Assembly (NCBI GenBank): GCA_002224055.1
Contig: AZLU01000113.1
Span: 1 to 64,000 of the forward strand
Length of the DNA: 64,000 nucleotides
Origin: Pezizomycotina sp. ARF18
Lineage: Eukaryota > Ascomycota
Direction of reading: 5' to 3'
Under the pieces are notes generated by a model, which made no database searches, had not been told where the DNA came from, and saw only the letters and a list, made by a program, of their open reading frames with translations. Of this stretch, positions 22,591 to 34,284 are shown piece by piece (within the stretch, counting starts at the first letter, position 1; each line of letters opens with the position of its first letter). A program made the translations under genes and the position numbers.

Positions 22591-24256
22591 TTTGTGCTCT
22601 CCTTACTCTATCCAACTATAATCGCCTGAGATCTCAAACGTCAGTCTTGTGTTGATGTACTGCGCACTACTAAGTATTCCGTTTTTATTATTTATAATAA
22701 GTGACCGGAGAGCCTAAGTAATGCCCCTGCAACCTCACGATGTACCCTGGCTAACATCATTCAACTGTTGCGAGACTTCGCCCTTGATTACCAAGAGTCA
22801 AAAGGCGTGTGGTGGACAGCTTCCTTCACCAAGTGTTTGGATCTTGTTATCCGACTACCCCCGAAGGAGAAATCACTGCAGTAATTGCGACGCCCTAACG
22901 AGTGAACCACTCTTCAATGGTGCCACTGTTATCCGTGCCTCGTAATAAGCGGAAAGAAACAGATAAGTCTCGAGACTATCTGGCGCACAAGCATTTTCTC
23001 CTCACGTCTTAGCGACACTTGCTGCCTAACGGCAGACCTTTTTTCTTCAGTTATGCACCTCGAAATCGTATGACGGTCAGAAAGAAAACATGAAAAGTAC
23101 TGGTGGATACGAAGTGGCAACTATATAAGAAGCCTGCCTCTTGCTAGGGTATATATTCACGAATTCATGGATCTTCAAAGCAAAGCCGTTGAAAAACCAC
23201 AGACTCAAATACAAGGAAACCAGTCTCGTTGCAGATGGCTGGCTTTCTCCTTACACCCCTGACCTTTTTAGTGGCTTCTAGAAAAACTGGGCACTAGCCT
23301 CCTCAGTCTTGGGCGACGAAGAACAGATGATCCACGTATGATTCTCGTCCTGCTTGCAGGTGTATGGATAGCCAGCCCAAAGACCTTTTGCCACCTATAC
23401 ATCCTCTGCAATACAGAAACGAGGAAAGATAAAAAGTCTTCCATTGACAGCGAACCGTGTCCGGAAAGCTCCTCCTCCCCAGGTCTTCCCTCCCCCAAAC
23501 TTCTCCCAAGATATCAGCAAGCTTAGCGCCAAGACCCAGTCTATCACGCTAAGATCTAACTAGGGTGGGCCAGGCGAGGATAGACTTGTAGAGCCTTACC
23601 GGATGCGGGCTAGAAAGCCTCTTTTCTCAGTATACTCTGACTTTTGGGGGCCCCACTTTCGCATCCAGTTGAGAATTTCAGGGGTGGAGACGCTTGAGAA
23701 GATTTCAGTAAGAAAGAAAATGGAGACGAAGAGTATTAGAGAGATTTCCAAGATGTAAGAAAAGACAACGAGACCTTCAATAACAACGGTCTATTATTAC
23801 TCCTAGTACTTATATTACTCTCAGTCCTTGTTTAGCGAACGGAGGCTTTGCATTGGCTAGCTGTTTTTGCTCTTTTGACCTTTTTTTTGCCTTTTCTTAT
23901 ACTTATTACAAACGGACCGAGAAATTTTGATTAGCGATTATTTCGCCTTTCTGTTATGCCCCTGACCTGTCCACTCACCTTTCTGATCCACGGAATTAAT
24001 AAGAGGTCCTGGTCTCTTTTATTTATTTTTAATTCATTTCTATCCTTCACGAAGTTGTATTCGGGTTGTTTTTGGTTGTTTTTGGATGTTAAACCGTCAG
24101 TCATTTGTATCGTTCCAATATCGTGTCTTCATTTGAACGGGTTCATGGTCGGTAATCGATCACCGCTTGAAGATATATCGAACGTCAAATCTCTACGTAG
24201 TATCGCTCCTCCAAAGCGGAACGGGCTCGTAAGAGCCTCTCTGGCTCACGCCCACG
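22591..24256. other. Intergenic 1.7 kb, nothing recognised
   Basis: No domain-bearing frame on either strand. This region precedes the third PTH11-like gene and must contain its promoter. Confidence 0.4.
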
Positions 24257-25573
24257 ATGGCGAAACAGGGAACCACGCAGATCGTATGTTCAATTCGCTA
24301 CCAGGAGGAATGGAAGGCTACCGTAACAAAGATGGAATGAGAAACCTCTTAACTAACGTGTCGCGGTTCAGGGCTTCGACTGGAGCATGATCGCTTTTAC
24401 ATTCATACTCCTTTGCATTCGACTATATACACGTATCTCCCGCTCAGCATCGAATATACCGTCTCTTTCTGACTGGTTCGTTATAGCCGCATGGCTTTCT
24501 TCACCCTAATATGCGCTTGCGACACCGTACTGTTCGTCGAAGGCTTTTTCTCCAACGACGTTAGCCCGTTAGTACCAATGTCTCCCAGAAACTTCGGGTC
24601 CTGGCATTGAAGATCTATTATGTGGAAAACGTCTGTTACTTGAACTGCGTGTACGCCGTAAAGGCATCGGTATTATGCCTGTTCCACGAGTTTTTCCCGC
24701 GTATATGATCAGAACACGGTGGTGCCTGTGGTTCGTCACTGGTTTTGTAATTCTGGATGGCTGTTACAATTTCTTCTGTCGGCGTTTTGGTGCCTTCCCA
24801 TTTCTCAGAACTGGTATATCTCTATTCTCATCCCCTCATGTTAAAACATGAAGAACCTGATGGGTATAAGACAGATCCTGATCAATTCGCTACAGGTCCT
24901 TGGATGAGAAAAAATATTGCACAGCCAACGATTCGACTTTCGTTGTGGTCGTTGCCCTCGCCCACATTTTGCGTCAGATTTAATGCGTGAGTTCTCTATC
25001 TTTCGATTTGTAAATCTTTAAAGGATCGATCATTTCCACGGTCAACTAACAATTGTTTCATAAATTAGTCTACGTCCTCCCCATGTTTGTTGTCGCCCGT
25101 TTATCCCTCCCCAGGAGGCAAAAGTGGGGTCTGGGCTTCACGTTCTCCATGGGATTCCTGTGCATATTCTTTGCTTCCGCCTTCCTCGCCTCCAGCTACA
25201 TGTCCGAGGACGCCAACGTGATCTGGCCCTTCGCCACCCTGGAACAGACTTGGGCTATTGTGGTGCGTGCTGCCCGCCTTGCGGCCTGGTGCGGCGACGC
25301 AGCCAACCTCGCCGCACAAGGGCAGCCTCACGAGCGGAAGCCGTTTCAAGGCAAAGGAAACCTCGCCGCGAGTTGGCAGCCGACAAGAACGATGTAGAGG
25401 TCGGCGTCCTTGTCGTCGAAATGAGGGATAATACACAGAGACACGAAGGTTTCAGTCACACATGTGGGACCGGTCAAAGTTCGATGATAAGCTATCAGTA
25501 TCATCATGAGACCTTCTTTTTATTTGATTCCGGTCGTTTTATATCTCTTCATGTTTTGTGTTTCATTGGTTAG
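24257..25573 (+). CDS. PTH11-like rhodopsin-domain membrane protein, copy 3
   Basis: The start at ATG 24,257 (MAKQGTTQIVCSIRYQEEW) is supported by an intron at 24,323-24,371 with GTAACA, a TTAACTAAC branch and TTCAG. Joining its sides gives GFDWSMIAFTFILLCIRLYT and then SDWFVIAAWL, the family's first helices. Next are KIYYVENVCYLNCVYAVKAS and LCLFHEFFPR near 24,640. RTRWCLWFVTGFVILDGC follows near 24,715. A second intron (GTGAGT near 24,988, CAACTAAC branch, TTAG near 25,069) joins HFASDLM to LYVLPMFVVARLSLPRRQKW. The last part is GLGFTFSMGFLCIFFASAF and WPFATLEQTWAIVV. The tail frame is uncertain, so the 3' end is approximate. Two or three frame shifts are needed. As in the other copies, a receptor role is inferred from the family only. 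Confidence 0.78.
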
Positions 25574-25707
25574 CGTTCCTTTCTTCCCCCTTACGGTGTT
25601 CGGTTTATAGTCTGTTTTTATCTTGTTCTTCTTCTCGTATCTCCTCTAATGTTGCGGGATACGGAGTATTTATACATGCTTGTTCACCGGCGTATGATGG
25701 CACCCCT

Positions 25708-25756
<49 letters not shown>

Positions 25757-28507
25757 ATTATCTCAGGCGGACAGTTTTCACTTCCAAAGAATATATATAA
25801 TCAGGATTCATATAGCTGTAAAATTAGTAGATAAATTCTAATATCACGTTAAAGGTTACACAATGGCAGTCAACCCTGTTGATAAACATCCTGGAGGATC
25901 GTCATCTTAACATTCATTAGTACGCCCGTTGGCCAATTGAATCAGTGATAACTGTTGAGGACTGTTTTGTAAATATTCGGGCCCGTGCGGTATATAAGTA
26001 AAATGTTCTAATAATAAGCAAAATTCCAACTTCAGTATTCCAGACTCCGACTGGTCTGAGGAAATTCGCCACTCACCAATTTTTGCGAGCGTGTTTGAGA
26101 CATAGGGCCAGTTGTTTCGCGGGTATAATTGCTCCGCAGAACTCTCCCAAATCTGCAAAGACGGGCCAGCTTCCCTGCTCTTTCCTGCAGTGTGTAACTG
26201 TCAGCGAGCATCCTACCAGTGTAGGGGACGGATAGACGATAGTGGCAACCTAAAATGCATTTGAGAAAATCTGTCTCCAGCATCCATCCAACAAGATGAA
26301 TTCCTTAACGCCAGAAAAAAACGATCACGTCGGCGAGCGCATGGTCGTTTATCTTCAAAAGACATAAACTCCAAAAAGAAGAAAAGAAAGAAGAGGATAA
26401 TGGAAGCCTGGAAATTTCAATATTTTTACGAACGACGAAATTGCGCACTAGCGATTGTAGCCTTACGCGGATGGGAAACGCGCTATCACCAGAGAGCCGA
26501 AACTGAAAGGAATACATGTAGAACCGGAACGCTTCCGCTATTTTCATGTAAAACTCACGAGATCCTTTGAAAACTTCATACTGAAATTAGAACTAGACTT
26601 TCATTGAGCTTTTGAGGACGGGTGCTCTTGCGCCATTTTCATCTCTATCTTCCTGGTCATCGCAGTTCTCATTTTTTCTCAACTTTTGTTTCCGCCCACT
26701 CTCGAGAAGGCTCCTATGGTCGCTTGACCAATACATAATGAGTACGTAATAACCATCGCCAGGTTTCCCGGCCCGCGGAGTTTTCCAACTGGAAAATTTA
26801 CAGTCGGATTCCCATTAAAGAGATCATCATAACGGTAGAGGTTCCTGATTAAGAAATAATGGTCTCGGACTCTCGGACAGAACATTCGTGTTTTCGTTTG
26901 AGTGAAACCACGTGTGCGCGCTTGTTTTTCTCTCCCACTCACTGGTAGTTACTTAAACAAAACCCCAATTTTAACACCGGCATTCCATGTCCTGTAGGTG
27001 CGGGAAGTTTCTCGTCGAATCCTAGTCCCGTATAGGGCTATCTTTCCATACGAGCTTCGAGATTGAAAGAAGTGGGTTTCGATGTCTCCTTATTACCCAT
27101 TTGTTCCTTGTTTCAAAACCCGCAATCTCGAACTCCCTCTTTCTCCCGCTAGTAGCACTAGAATGGTATTTATGTCCCTAATTGCAATCGCCAAACCGTC
27201 AATCTTCCAAATCGTTAAAGCACTTCTCCAACATGACCGTAATTCGGTAACCGGCTACGCTTGGAACCAAAAGTATATATCCTATTTAGAGCAATTTAAC
27301 GATAACGTTCATGTATGGGGAAAGCATCAGCGCCCGTAGGGAGATAAGTTCTAAATAAAAAGGAAAAAGCAGAGCGCCAAACATTTTGTCATCTATGGAG
27401 CATGTTTAGTAAATGACAAAATGTAAGGTACCGTACATACAAAGCGTATTATCATTGGACCGGCATGACAAGTTGCTTGTTTAATAAACGCAAACGTTTT
27501 ATGTGCCTTCGGCCATTTTTTTTTAGAGCTAGAGGAGAAAAAAAAAAATTTTTTTCCTGCATTTATTGGGGGGTTCAAAGGTACAAAGGGTACTAGTCCT
27601 GTGCTCCTCTTTGCCTTTAGCAGCAATTCTAGTCGGGCCATGATATCACCGCGACATAGGAGGTACTTGAACTGCCGCTGCAGAAAGGCCCAGTCACGAT
27701 GTCGTTTTGAGTACCTTGCATCCTACTCGGAAGCAGCCGCCTAATTCTCGCTAGGCACTCGCGTACTTTTCAATCTGGATGAGCAAGACAAAGTGTTGAA
27801 AAAAAAAATTTTTTTCTTCACCTATGGTGGCAGTTTCAATGATCAGTCTATCCAGTACCGTACCATGTTACTGGTCCCTGGCTGCGCTATTCTTCTGATG
27901 GTTAAGCAGGGAAGGGAAATATTGCCCCTGATCGGTGGCGGGATAAACTATTGATCCTTATAATTCCCTGGTGCCATTTGACAGCGGACTAGAAGAGAAA
28001 TACCCCATGCACATATATACGTACATAATATACATTTGCTTAGCTTCCCTGGTTGGAATCAAGCTGTCTGACTGGTTGAAGAGGAAAGATGGATATCTGC
28101 AGCTTGGTCTGTTCCTTGCATTTCTGGCCCTATCTGCCAGTGTTTCCTGCTGCTATTGTTGCTGTTGCTCCTTTATGCCCCTGCTCCAGCTCCTCTGCTC
28201 CTCATCGTCAAGAAGTCCTCCTTCTTTTCACTCCCCTTTCTTTGCGACTACAACCTATTACTGCCTGTTCCTGTTCCTGTTTCTTCCATTCTGCTAGATC
28301 CTTCTCCGCTTTACATAACCTCCCCTCCTGTGTCATATCATGGTCTGATGATAATAATAACATAGCCATCGCCACCCACCATTGCGTCCTGCACTGGTTG
28401 TATTGGACATTTCCTTTTCTCAATACAACAACATTGTTCTTCCATCTCATTCCTTAACAATAAGGAAGGAAAATATATATCCATTCAAAAGCAACGGTAT
28501 CTTTTCA
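25574..28507. other. Intergenic 2.9 kb with A/T homopolymer junctions
   Basis: The stretch holds a T12-A34 junction at 25,710-25,755 and A-to-T junctions near 27,540 and 27,800. Minus-strand frames at 25,907-26,283 and 26,679-26,942 look vaguely protein-like but match no family I know. The pyrimidine-rich DNA at 28,090-28,460 gives Cys/Ser/Pro-rich frames that are compositional. Confidence 0.4.
25710..25755. repeat. T-run joined to A-run (T12-A34)
   Basis: A T run of about 12 runs directly into 34 A, just past the 3' end of PTH11-like copy 3. Confidence 0.9.
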
Positions 28508-30244
28508 GATCGGATACACCGACTTTAACGATCTATTACGAAATTTGAACCAACAAAACATTTTGCCCGACGGAACGACCCACGATAACCGGGTTGCAAA
28601 TGCCGCACAGCGCATATCAGATCACAGTGTATCGATGACCTCAACGTTAACAGCCTTCGGCAACAGACCCGCATCAGAGGTTTTGGATCTGTATATTTCC
28701 TCCCTCGCATTCCCCCGCAGCCCGTCGCACTGCGCCAGGTGCCTCCACGGCTGCCTCCTCTCACTGTGCCACCCAACCTATGGCCTGGATAACATCCCCA
28801 TCATCCGCTCCTCGAACCCCCAATTTCTCCGCTCGACGATGACCTTCCTGACAATCCCTCGCTCCGATTCCGAGCTGGAAACCCTCCAGCGCTCCTTTGA
28901 CACTGTCTTCTGTTCGTGCGACATGTCGGACCCCTCCGTGCTGGAAATGCACTGCATCGCATCCCAACTGATACGCACGCAACTGGGAAGACAAAACTAC
29001 TTCGAAAACCTCGTGCGCGCGATGATGGAACTGATTAACAATGCCCTTCAGCACGCAATAACCGCATCAGCATGCGATTTCACCTCACGCTCGATACTGA
29101 ACTCCCCCTCATGGCCGGAATCTCCGCGCGACGTCACCCCTTTTGGTCCCGAATCCATCACTTCCTTCAGCGATATGATCGCCATAGCCCCGTCGCCGTC
29201 CGCCCTCTCCATCCTCGATGTCGCGTTCAGCATGTGCGGAGAATCCCTCATACAACCGTTCCTAAGCTCCTCCACAATGTCGGGCAAGCTCGTCGACATC
29301 GGGTCCATGCCTATGGCCTCCTGGCCGCGCACGACCCAGCCACCGGGCTCTGTGGCTTCCGACATACCGCAGCCGATCTAGCAGAACAGGTCCGAACCAC
29401 AGCCCGGCTATGCAAGCGACTTCTCTCCCTATGCAAACCGCAAGACCTCGTTCGCCTCTACAACCAATCCTTCGCGCAGTCCTCGTCGGCGAACGACCTC
29501 CTGACGTTCTGCGAGAGCATGTGCGCGTGGCTGCCGGACCTGAAACTACAAACACCCACGTCAGCGCCGTACATGCGCGCCATTACAGCTTCCGTGACGT
29601 ACGCGACTGACGTGTTCGCAGACCTCGGCGCGAACTTGTACTACCACCTCCAGCAGATGGAGGAGCTAACCTCCTCCCCCAGGTCGAGAAAGAGCAAAAT
29701 AGTGTACCACCGGTACGTCAAGCTCTTCCCTCGAAGGATCGGACCGGGAGGCCGCGTACGCTTCCGCCTACGAAACGCTAGCAAAGCTGAGGCTGCGCGA
29801 TCGGTGCTGGAACCCGGGCTGCCAGAGAAAGCCTGACTTGCTTGCAGTTGATGAAGGCGCGAGGAGGGAAGCGTGGGGTTTCCCGTCTGCGACGGCTGTG
29901 GGATAGTCTGCTATTGCTCCGTTGAATGTCAAACTGCAGCTTGGTGGCACGCGAAATGCCCGCACCAGGAGCTCTGCAGGTGCTTAAACGAAGTAGTGGA
30001 GAAGACAGGAGTGGATGGCGCAATCGGGAGGCGGGGAAGTAGCGTTAGCATCGCCAGCAGTAGCGGGGGTAGCAGCCTCGGTGCCGGCGTCCGCCGGCGG
30101 GGAAGCACGAAGCCCGAGAAGGAAGCCTTCCGCGAGGAACTCAGGAAAGGCGGAGATGACATCGTGAAGTCTGTCGAGGTTGTCGCTGGGTTCCTGAAGA
30201 GGTTCGATAGGACTGAAGCTTCGATGGCGGAGGCCACGAGCTGA
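28508..30244 (+). CDS. MYND-type zinc-finger protein
   Basis: The C-terminal part has a MYND finger at about 29,795-29,975: RCWNPGC, then VCDGCGIVCYCSVECQ, AAWWHAKCPHQELC, supplying the usual Cys/Cys-His ligands. MYND fingers bind proline-rich partner peptides. Upstream, a long coding stretch reads DFNDLLRNLNQQN, SQLIRTQLGRQNYFENL, TARLCKRLLSLC, QSSSANDLLTFCESM and YHLQQMEELTSSPRSRKSK. Together these suggest a helical N-terminal body of about 400 residues. The tail after the finger is Gly/Ser-rich, then KEAFREELRKGGDDIVKSVE, stop at 30,244. Three frame changes are seen, two in CCC runs (29,728-29,730 and 29,882-29,884). A 5' exon may lie upstream, because the sequence before 28,508 ends in a plausible acceptor (TTTTCAG). 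Function beyond the finger is unknown. Confidence 0.68.
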
Positions 30245-32314
30245 CACTTCCCAAATCGTCACTCTTTCAACTACATACCTTTTCCTTTTTCCCTCATCTT
30301 TTTCTCTTCTGTTTCTTTTCTTTTATTTCCCTTTTATTTTTCTTATTACTCTTTTTCCCATCAATTTTTCTTTATTCACCCTTTTCCATTTCGTCCCCAC
30401 TCAGACTTCTAGTCTTTTTCTTCGGAAATTTCTTTATCATTTTTTAATATCTTTTCCAATATTTCTATTGTAATCCTCTCTATTTTATTTCAATCTCGCT
30501 TCCATGTATGTCATGGTGGTGTCGAGGCAGAGGTGTAGGTGTTTCAAGGTTGGATTTATTGTTGGAGCAGCCGGGCTGCTAAGATCAGGACAAGGACCTG
30601 GACGTCGAAGAGGTCATAATTAGTATATAGTAACATATAGTACATAATTTCTAATGTAACGAACCGTCACGATTTTGCACAAGAGAATCCTGTCTCCTAA
30701 CTGGCTTTCAGACAAATTCAGTGAATGTCGAACCTGCTTCCACAGATGTAAATGTTTACCAACCTTACATCGATCGATCGCCCCGCCTCGTATGCAGTTC
30801 TACACAGGCCTCGGATTCGTCGAGTGAACCTCTAGTTCGAGAAGTTAAGAAAGCGCACATCGCTCCCTGTCAATGGTGCTGAGCCGGGTCGTTGATCGAA
30901 TTGTTTCATCTTTAATGATTCCGGAAGGTAGTCTTCTATCACGTTTGAGCTAAAGATCGCAACTATGATAAACGAAACTGCCTTTATGAGATACGTAGAT
31001 GGTATTATTGTTACGACAATGACTATATCAGGCAAGTTGGATTTGAAGAAAAGAGATCGGAGTGATGTCCGATATACAAGTAAGGAACGGATTTTTATAA
31101 ACCCAGAATTTTCCGCAGTATTGGACATTATATTGAGGCAAAGTACACACTTAGTGTTAGGTCCAGAACGTCAGCAAATGGCAGTACACGGTCTCACACT
31201 ATTTGTAAGCCATTCAAGAAAACTTTCCAAGCAGCAGACTCTGCTTGTTTCTTGCAATCAAATCCCGCAATCCAAACAAATTCAAACGGCTTCGAGTCAT
31301 GGCCCGCAGTGCACCGGCGTCTATCACGTCCAAAGACGTATGCCCATCCGATCACATTGCTCCACTAGAATGCAGCATTGCAGTTGAGAGAATGCTCTGA
31401 TCATCCATCTTGTAAAACAATCACGCGAAGGCCACGTTTTGTCGTCGTGGGGATCCCGACTCCCAACACGTGGGAAATAAAAGGGGAGAGCTCAGAAAAC
31501 CGGGATATCGGGGATAGAGAGCCAAAACGTGTTAGAGCTAACGAGTAGTTCGGGACTCCCATTAGGCAGCCAAAAATGCAAAGGCAAGGATGGCTTCTGT
31601 AAGCAATCCACAGCCTGTCATTGGGCTCTTCTCTGCGCTTACGACATCTGCCATCAGTTGGGGCAGTCGCACCCGCGATTATCCACCCAACCCACGACCG
31701 ACTTACCCTCCGTCAGCCAATTGTTTTGACTTCTCACGACAAGCACCGTTTCTAGTAAAACAATCCAACAGAGATAAGAGAGTCCTGAACCTCAAACACG
31801 AACTTGCCAAGCAATGTCCAGAATATTAGATATACAAGAAACATTGAAATGGCATTGGAATGATCGCAGACAGACCTCCTGCAGAGAATAAAGTTGGGCT
31901 CACTCACTCTGTGGCGTTTGCATACCCGAGGGCAAGTTTGGAATACGGGATCAACAACTTGCCTGTAGTTTTTATACTTCCATGCCAGAAGGATTAATGG
32001 ATGGCTGCTGGCCAGGCCGGCGGGCATTGCCGTTAGCCGCGCTACCTCTGCACCGAACTTACAACAGAAATTTTGATATGTAGTTTTGGTTGCGAGGATC
32101 AGCATATGAAGCTTCGCTTCTCTGGTATTTACATGCATCCATGCTTAGTATATAGTCCCACATTTCCCCAGACTTATTTCATATTGTACCAAGTCCCACT
32201 TTTCTTGGAGGACCTCTGAAGCTACAGAGGTAAACAGTTTCCCGAAATTCCATGATCACATTTCCTCATCTCGTTTTTCGTCCTGGCCCGGCTGGGTAAA
32301 CTACTATCTTTAGT
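30245..32314. other. Intergenic 2.1 kb, nothing firm
   Basis: Begins with a long pyrimidine-rich tract (30,245-30,490) that is probably the 3' UTR of the MYND gene. Overlapping frames at 30,832-31,387 on both strands and at 31,529-31,829 (+) have no recognisable domain. Confidence 0.4.
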
Positions 32315-33374
32315 TTGTGCAACGATGGTAAAGATCCTGGGCTCCAAATACTGGTGAGTTTATCTTCAGATCCCAGTCTCGGCGAATTCTTTTTCTACAA
32401 CTTTACAGGCACTAGAATGGCCTCTTATAACCGTCTACTTCTCCTCGTCCTTCTGCGTTTCACATACGTATTACGAGTTCGCGGAACGATTGCTACATGG
32501 GGCGACCTCTTTGTCTTCCTGGATGGTTTTGCTTCCTCGCCCAGGTAGCATGGACACGAACTTGTCCGACTGGATTCTTCAACAGGATATCGATGCCCTG
32601 GCTCCCGATGTTTCGAAGCAGATAGGCATCGTTGAAGCATTGAAGTATCAATCCCCCTCGTGAACGGAATAGCATGCAGATATGGAACTCATACTTATTT
32701 ATGTTTCTCTTGGATTCAGATATTCTACGTCGAAAATGCAACCTATATGTATACGATGTACATGATCAAATACGCAATGCTTTGTTCTACCACGAACTAA
32801 TCCCCCTAACATGGTCACACCCGCCTCGCTTTACACATCACTATCGCCTTCACAACTATCGGTTTCATCCTCAGCACCCTCCTGAACCTCTTCCTCTGCC
32901 TACCCATATCTCGAACTGGACTCTAGACGTGGACCAATCCTGTCTCGCCGGCTGGACGTCCATCGCGGGTTCCGTAGTTCCCTACGTCTTCCACTTGATA
33001 TCCGATATGATGATCTACTGCCTGCCCATAATCCGTGTGCGCGTGTTCGGTTCCCAAGGGCTGGAGTGGCGGCAACATTCTTGTGGGTCGCTTGTATCGT
33101 ATGTGCGGTGGCGTGATAAACAGGGTATTTGACGGAGGATATGGAGTGAACTGGATCTTTTGCGATCTGGAGCAGACGTGGGCGGTTTGCGTTGTGCTCC
33201 CAAGCTTAGAGTTCTTCTAAAGGCTATGGGGCTAACACCACCGCTACAGCTACGCCGAGAGGACGCGACCTAGAGTCGAAGGAGTATTGGAACGGGTCGA
33301 CTGGGCTGAATCACATCGAGGTGGATTCATGGGCGGTCGAGACCCTACTGAGAGATACGAGGTTCATGAAATGA
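32315..33374 (+). CDS. PTH11-like rhodopsin-domain membrane protein, copy 4
   Basis: Coding pieces follow the family order. LQIL-ALEWPLITV spans an intron (GTGAGT..TTTACAG, about 32,353-32,409). Helix 1 is LLLLVLLRFTYVLRVRG with TIATWGDLFVFL. The extracellular loop reads MDTNLSDWILQQDIDALAPD and ends EALK before an intron (GTATCA..GATTCAG, about 32,646-32,720). Next come FYVENATYMYTMYMIKYA and LALHITIAFTTIGFILSTLL. LFLCLPISRNWTLDVDQSC follows, then SIAGSVVPYVFHLISDMMIY with CLPIIR. The last helix region is WIFCDLEQTWAVCVVLPSL. The hydrophilic tail GRDLESKEYWNGSTGLNHIE through RDTRFMK ends at stop 33,372-33,374. The start is not certain. At least three frame shifts interrupt it, for example near 32,790, 33,045 and 33,205. 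Confidence 0.75.
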
Positions 33375-33909
33375 AGTGAGACCACCCAAAACGTGGCGTT
33401 TAGATTATCTTTAAGAAAAGGCGTTTGTTTTCTTTTTGCGTTGTAATTGTATCTTGCTGTAAGCTCCATAGACTCTACTCGTAAATACCCTCCGTCCCTC
33501 GCACTTATTTTCTGCCAGTGAATCCCCCCTGTTTGGCGTTATATACTCGTGTTTTTGGTTAGGGTTTTGTATGTATATAGGAAAATGTGCACGCATCACG
33601 CTTATTTGGCTGTTATTCTAAGCTTGAAGATTGTGTGCAAAAGTTTCAGATCTCGTATAGAATATGAATAAATGTAGTATTTACTGTACATTGATCCTCA
33701 TTCAGACGACCTGTCCTATGACCTTCACTACATCTTAAAGAGTTTCTCGCATTAGGAATATCGTACGCCTTGTGGAGTTCCCACTTATCAGCCCACGCTT
33801 GAAGTGGGCTTGTGTGAAAATACGGTGAACCGAAGTTTACACCGGTTCACAACTAAATGCTTTCCATTTTCCAAGGTCGCCGACCACCATCTATACATTT
33901 AGCCACCGA
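33375..33909. other. Intergenic between convergent genes
   Basis: Convergent 3' ends of the PTH11-like copy 4 (+) and the GPI-protein gene (-). No coding signal is seen. Confidence 0.4.
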
Positions 33910-34284
33910 TTACAACAAGGCAATGACACCCACTACGAGTGCCACCGCTGCAACTATGCTATCCGCCCGAACGTCTCCGCCTGCACCCGATTTGTTCGAT
34001 GTCGCGGCAGCCGCACCGCTCCCCGTAGCTGTCCAAGAGCCGCCCGTAATTTTACTCGTACCCGTCGGCAAGGCGGGATTGATGCCGTTGATGCTCGTAG
34101 TCGCCGTGGTGAGGAACGACGGGATCGTATCTGGTGGTGCGGTCTCGCTGCCGGAAGGACGCGTGAACGTCGACAATTGACTTATGAGGGACGAACCCAG
34201 AGACGTCGGGACGGACTTCTGCGCGAGCACCGCTGAAGCGGAAATGTAGAGGAAGAGGAGATGGAGGAGGAGTGTGAAGTTCAT
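33910..34284 (-). CDS. Small GPI-anchored surface protein
   Basis: This is an intact 124-residue frame from ATG 34,284. The N-terminus is a clear secretion signal (MNFTLLLHLLFLYISASAVL, cleavage likely after AQ). The middle is rich in Ser, Thr, Pro and Gly, suited to O-glycosylation. A small-residue stretch (SNKSGAGGD) precedes a C-terminal hydrophobic tail (SIVAAVALVVGVIALL) that ends the protein, the arrangement of a GPI-attachment signal. Such proteins sit on the fungal cell wall or membrane. There is no catalytic domain. It is one of the few genes here without any frame break. The frame on the opposite strand (33,857-34,180) is its shadow. Confidence 0.78.
   Translation of the reverse strand: MNFTLLLHLLFLYISASAVLAQKSVPTSLGSSLISQLSTFTRPSGSETAPPDTIPSFLTTATTSINGINPALPTGTSKITGGSWTATGSGAAAATSNKSGAGGDVRADSIVAAVALVVGVIALL

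Noticed and set aside
28089-28457. Cys/Ser/Leu-rich plus-strand frames
   Set aside because: The DNA is a pyrimidine-rich tract; the Cys and Pro runs are compositional and no spacing motif is kept.
9589-33374. Reading the frame breaks as mass pseudogenisation of the accessory region
   Set aside because: Breaks are mostly single-base indels, several at homopolymer runs, while splice sites and catalytic residues are kept; sequence error explains this better, except perhaps for PTH11-like copy 1.
33857-34180. 107-residue plus-strand frame with hydrophobic segments
   Set aside because: It is antisense to the intact GPI-protein gene, whose signal peptide and anchor make the minus strand the real one.
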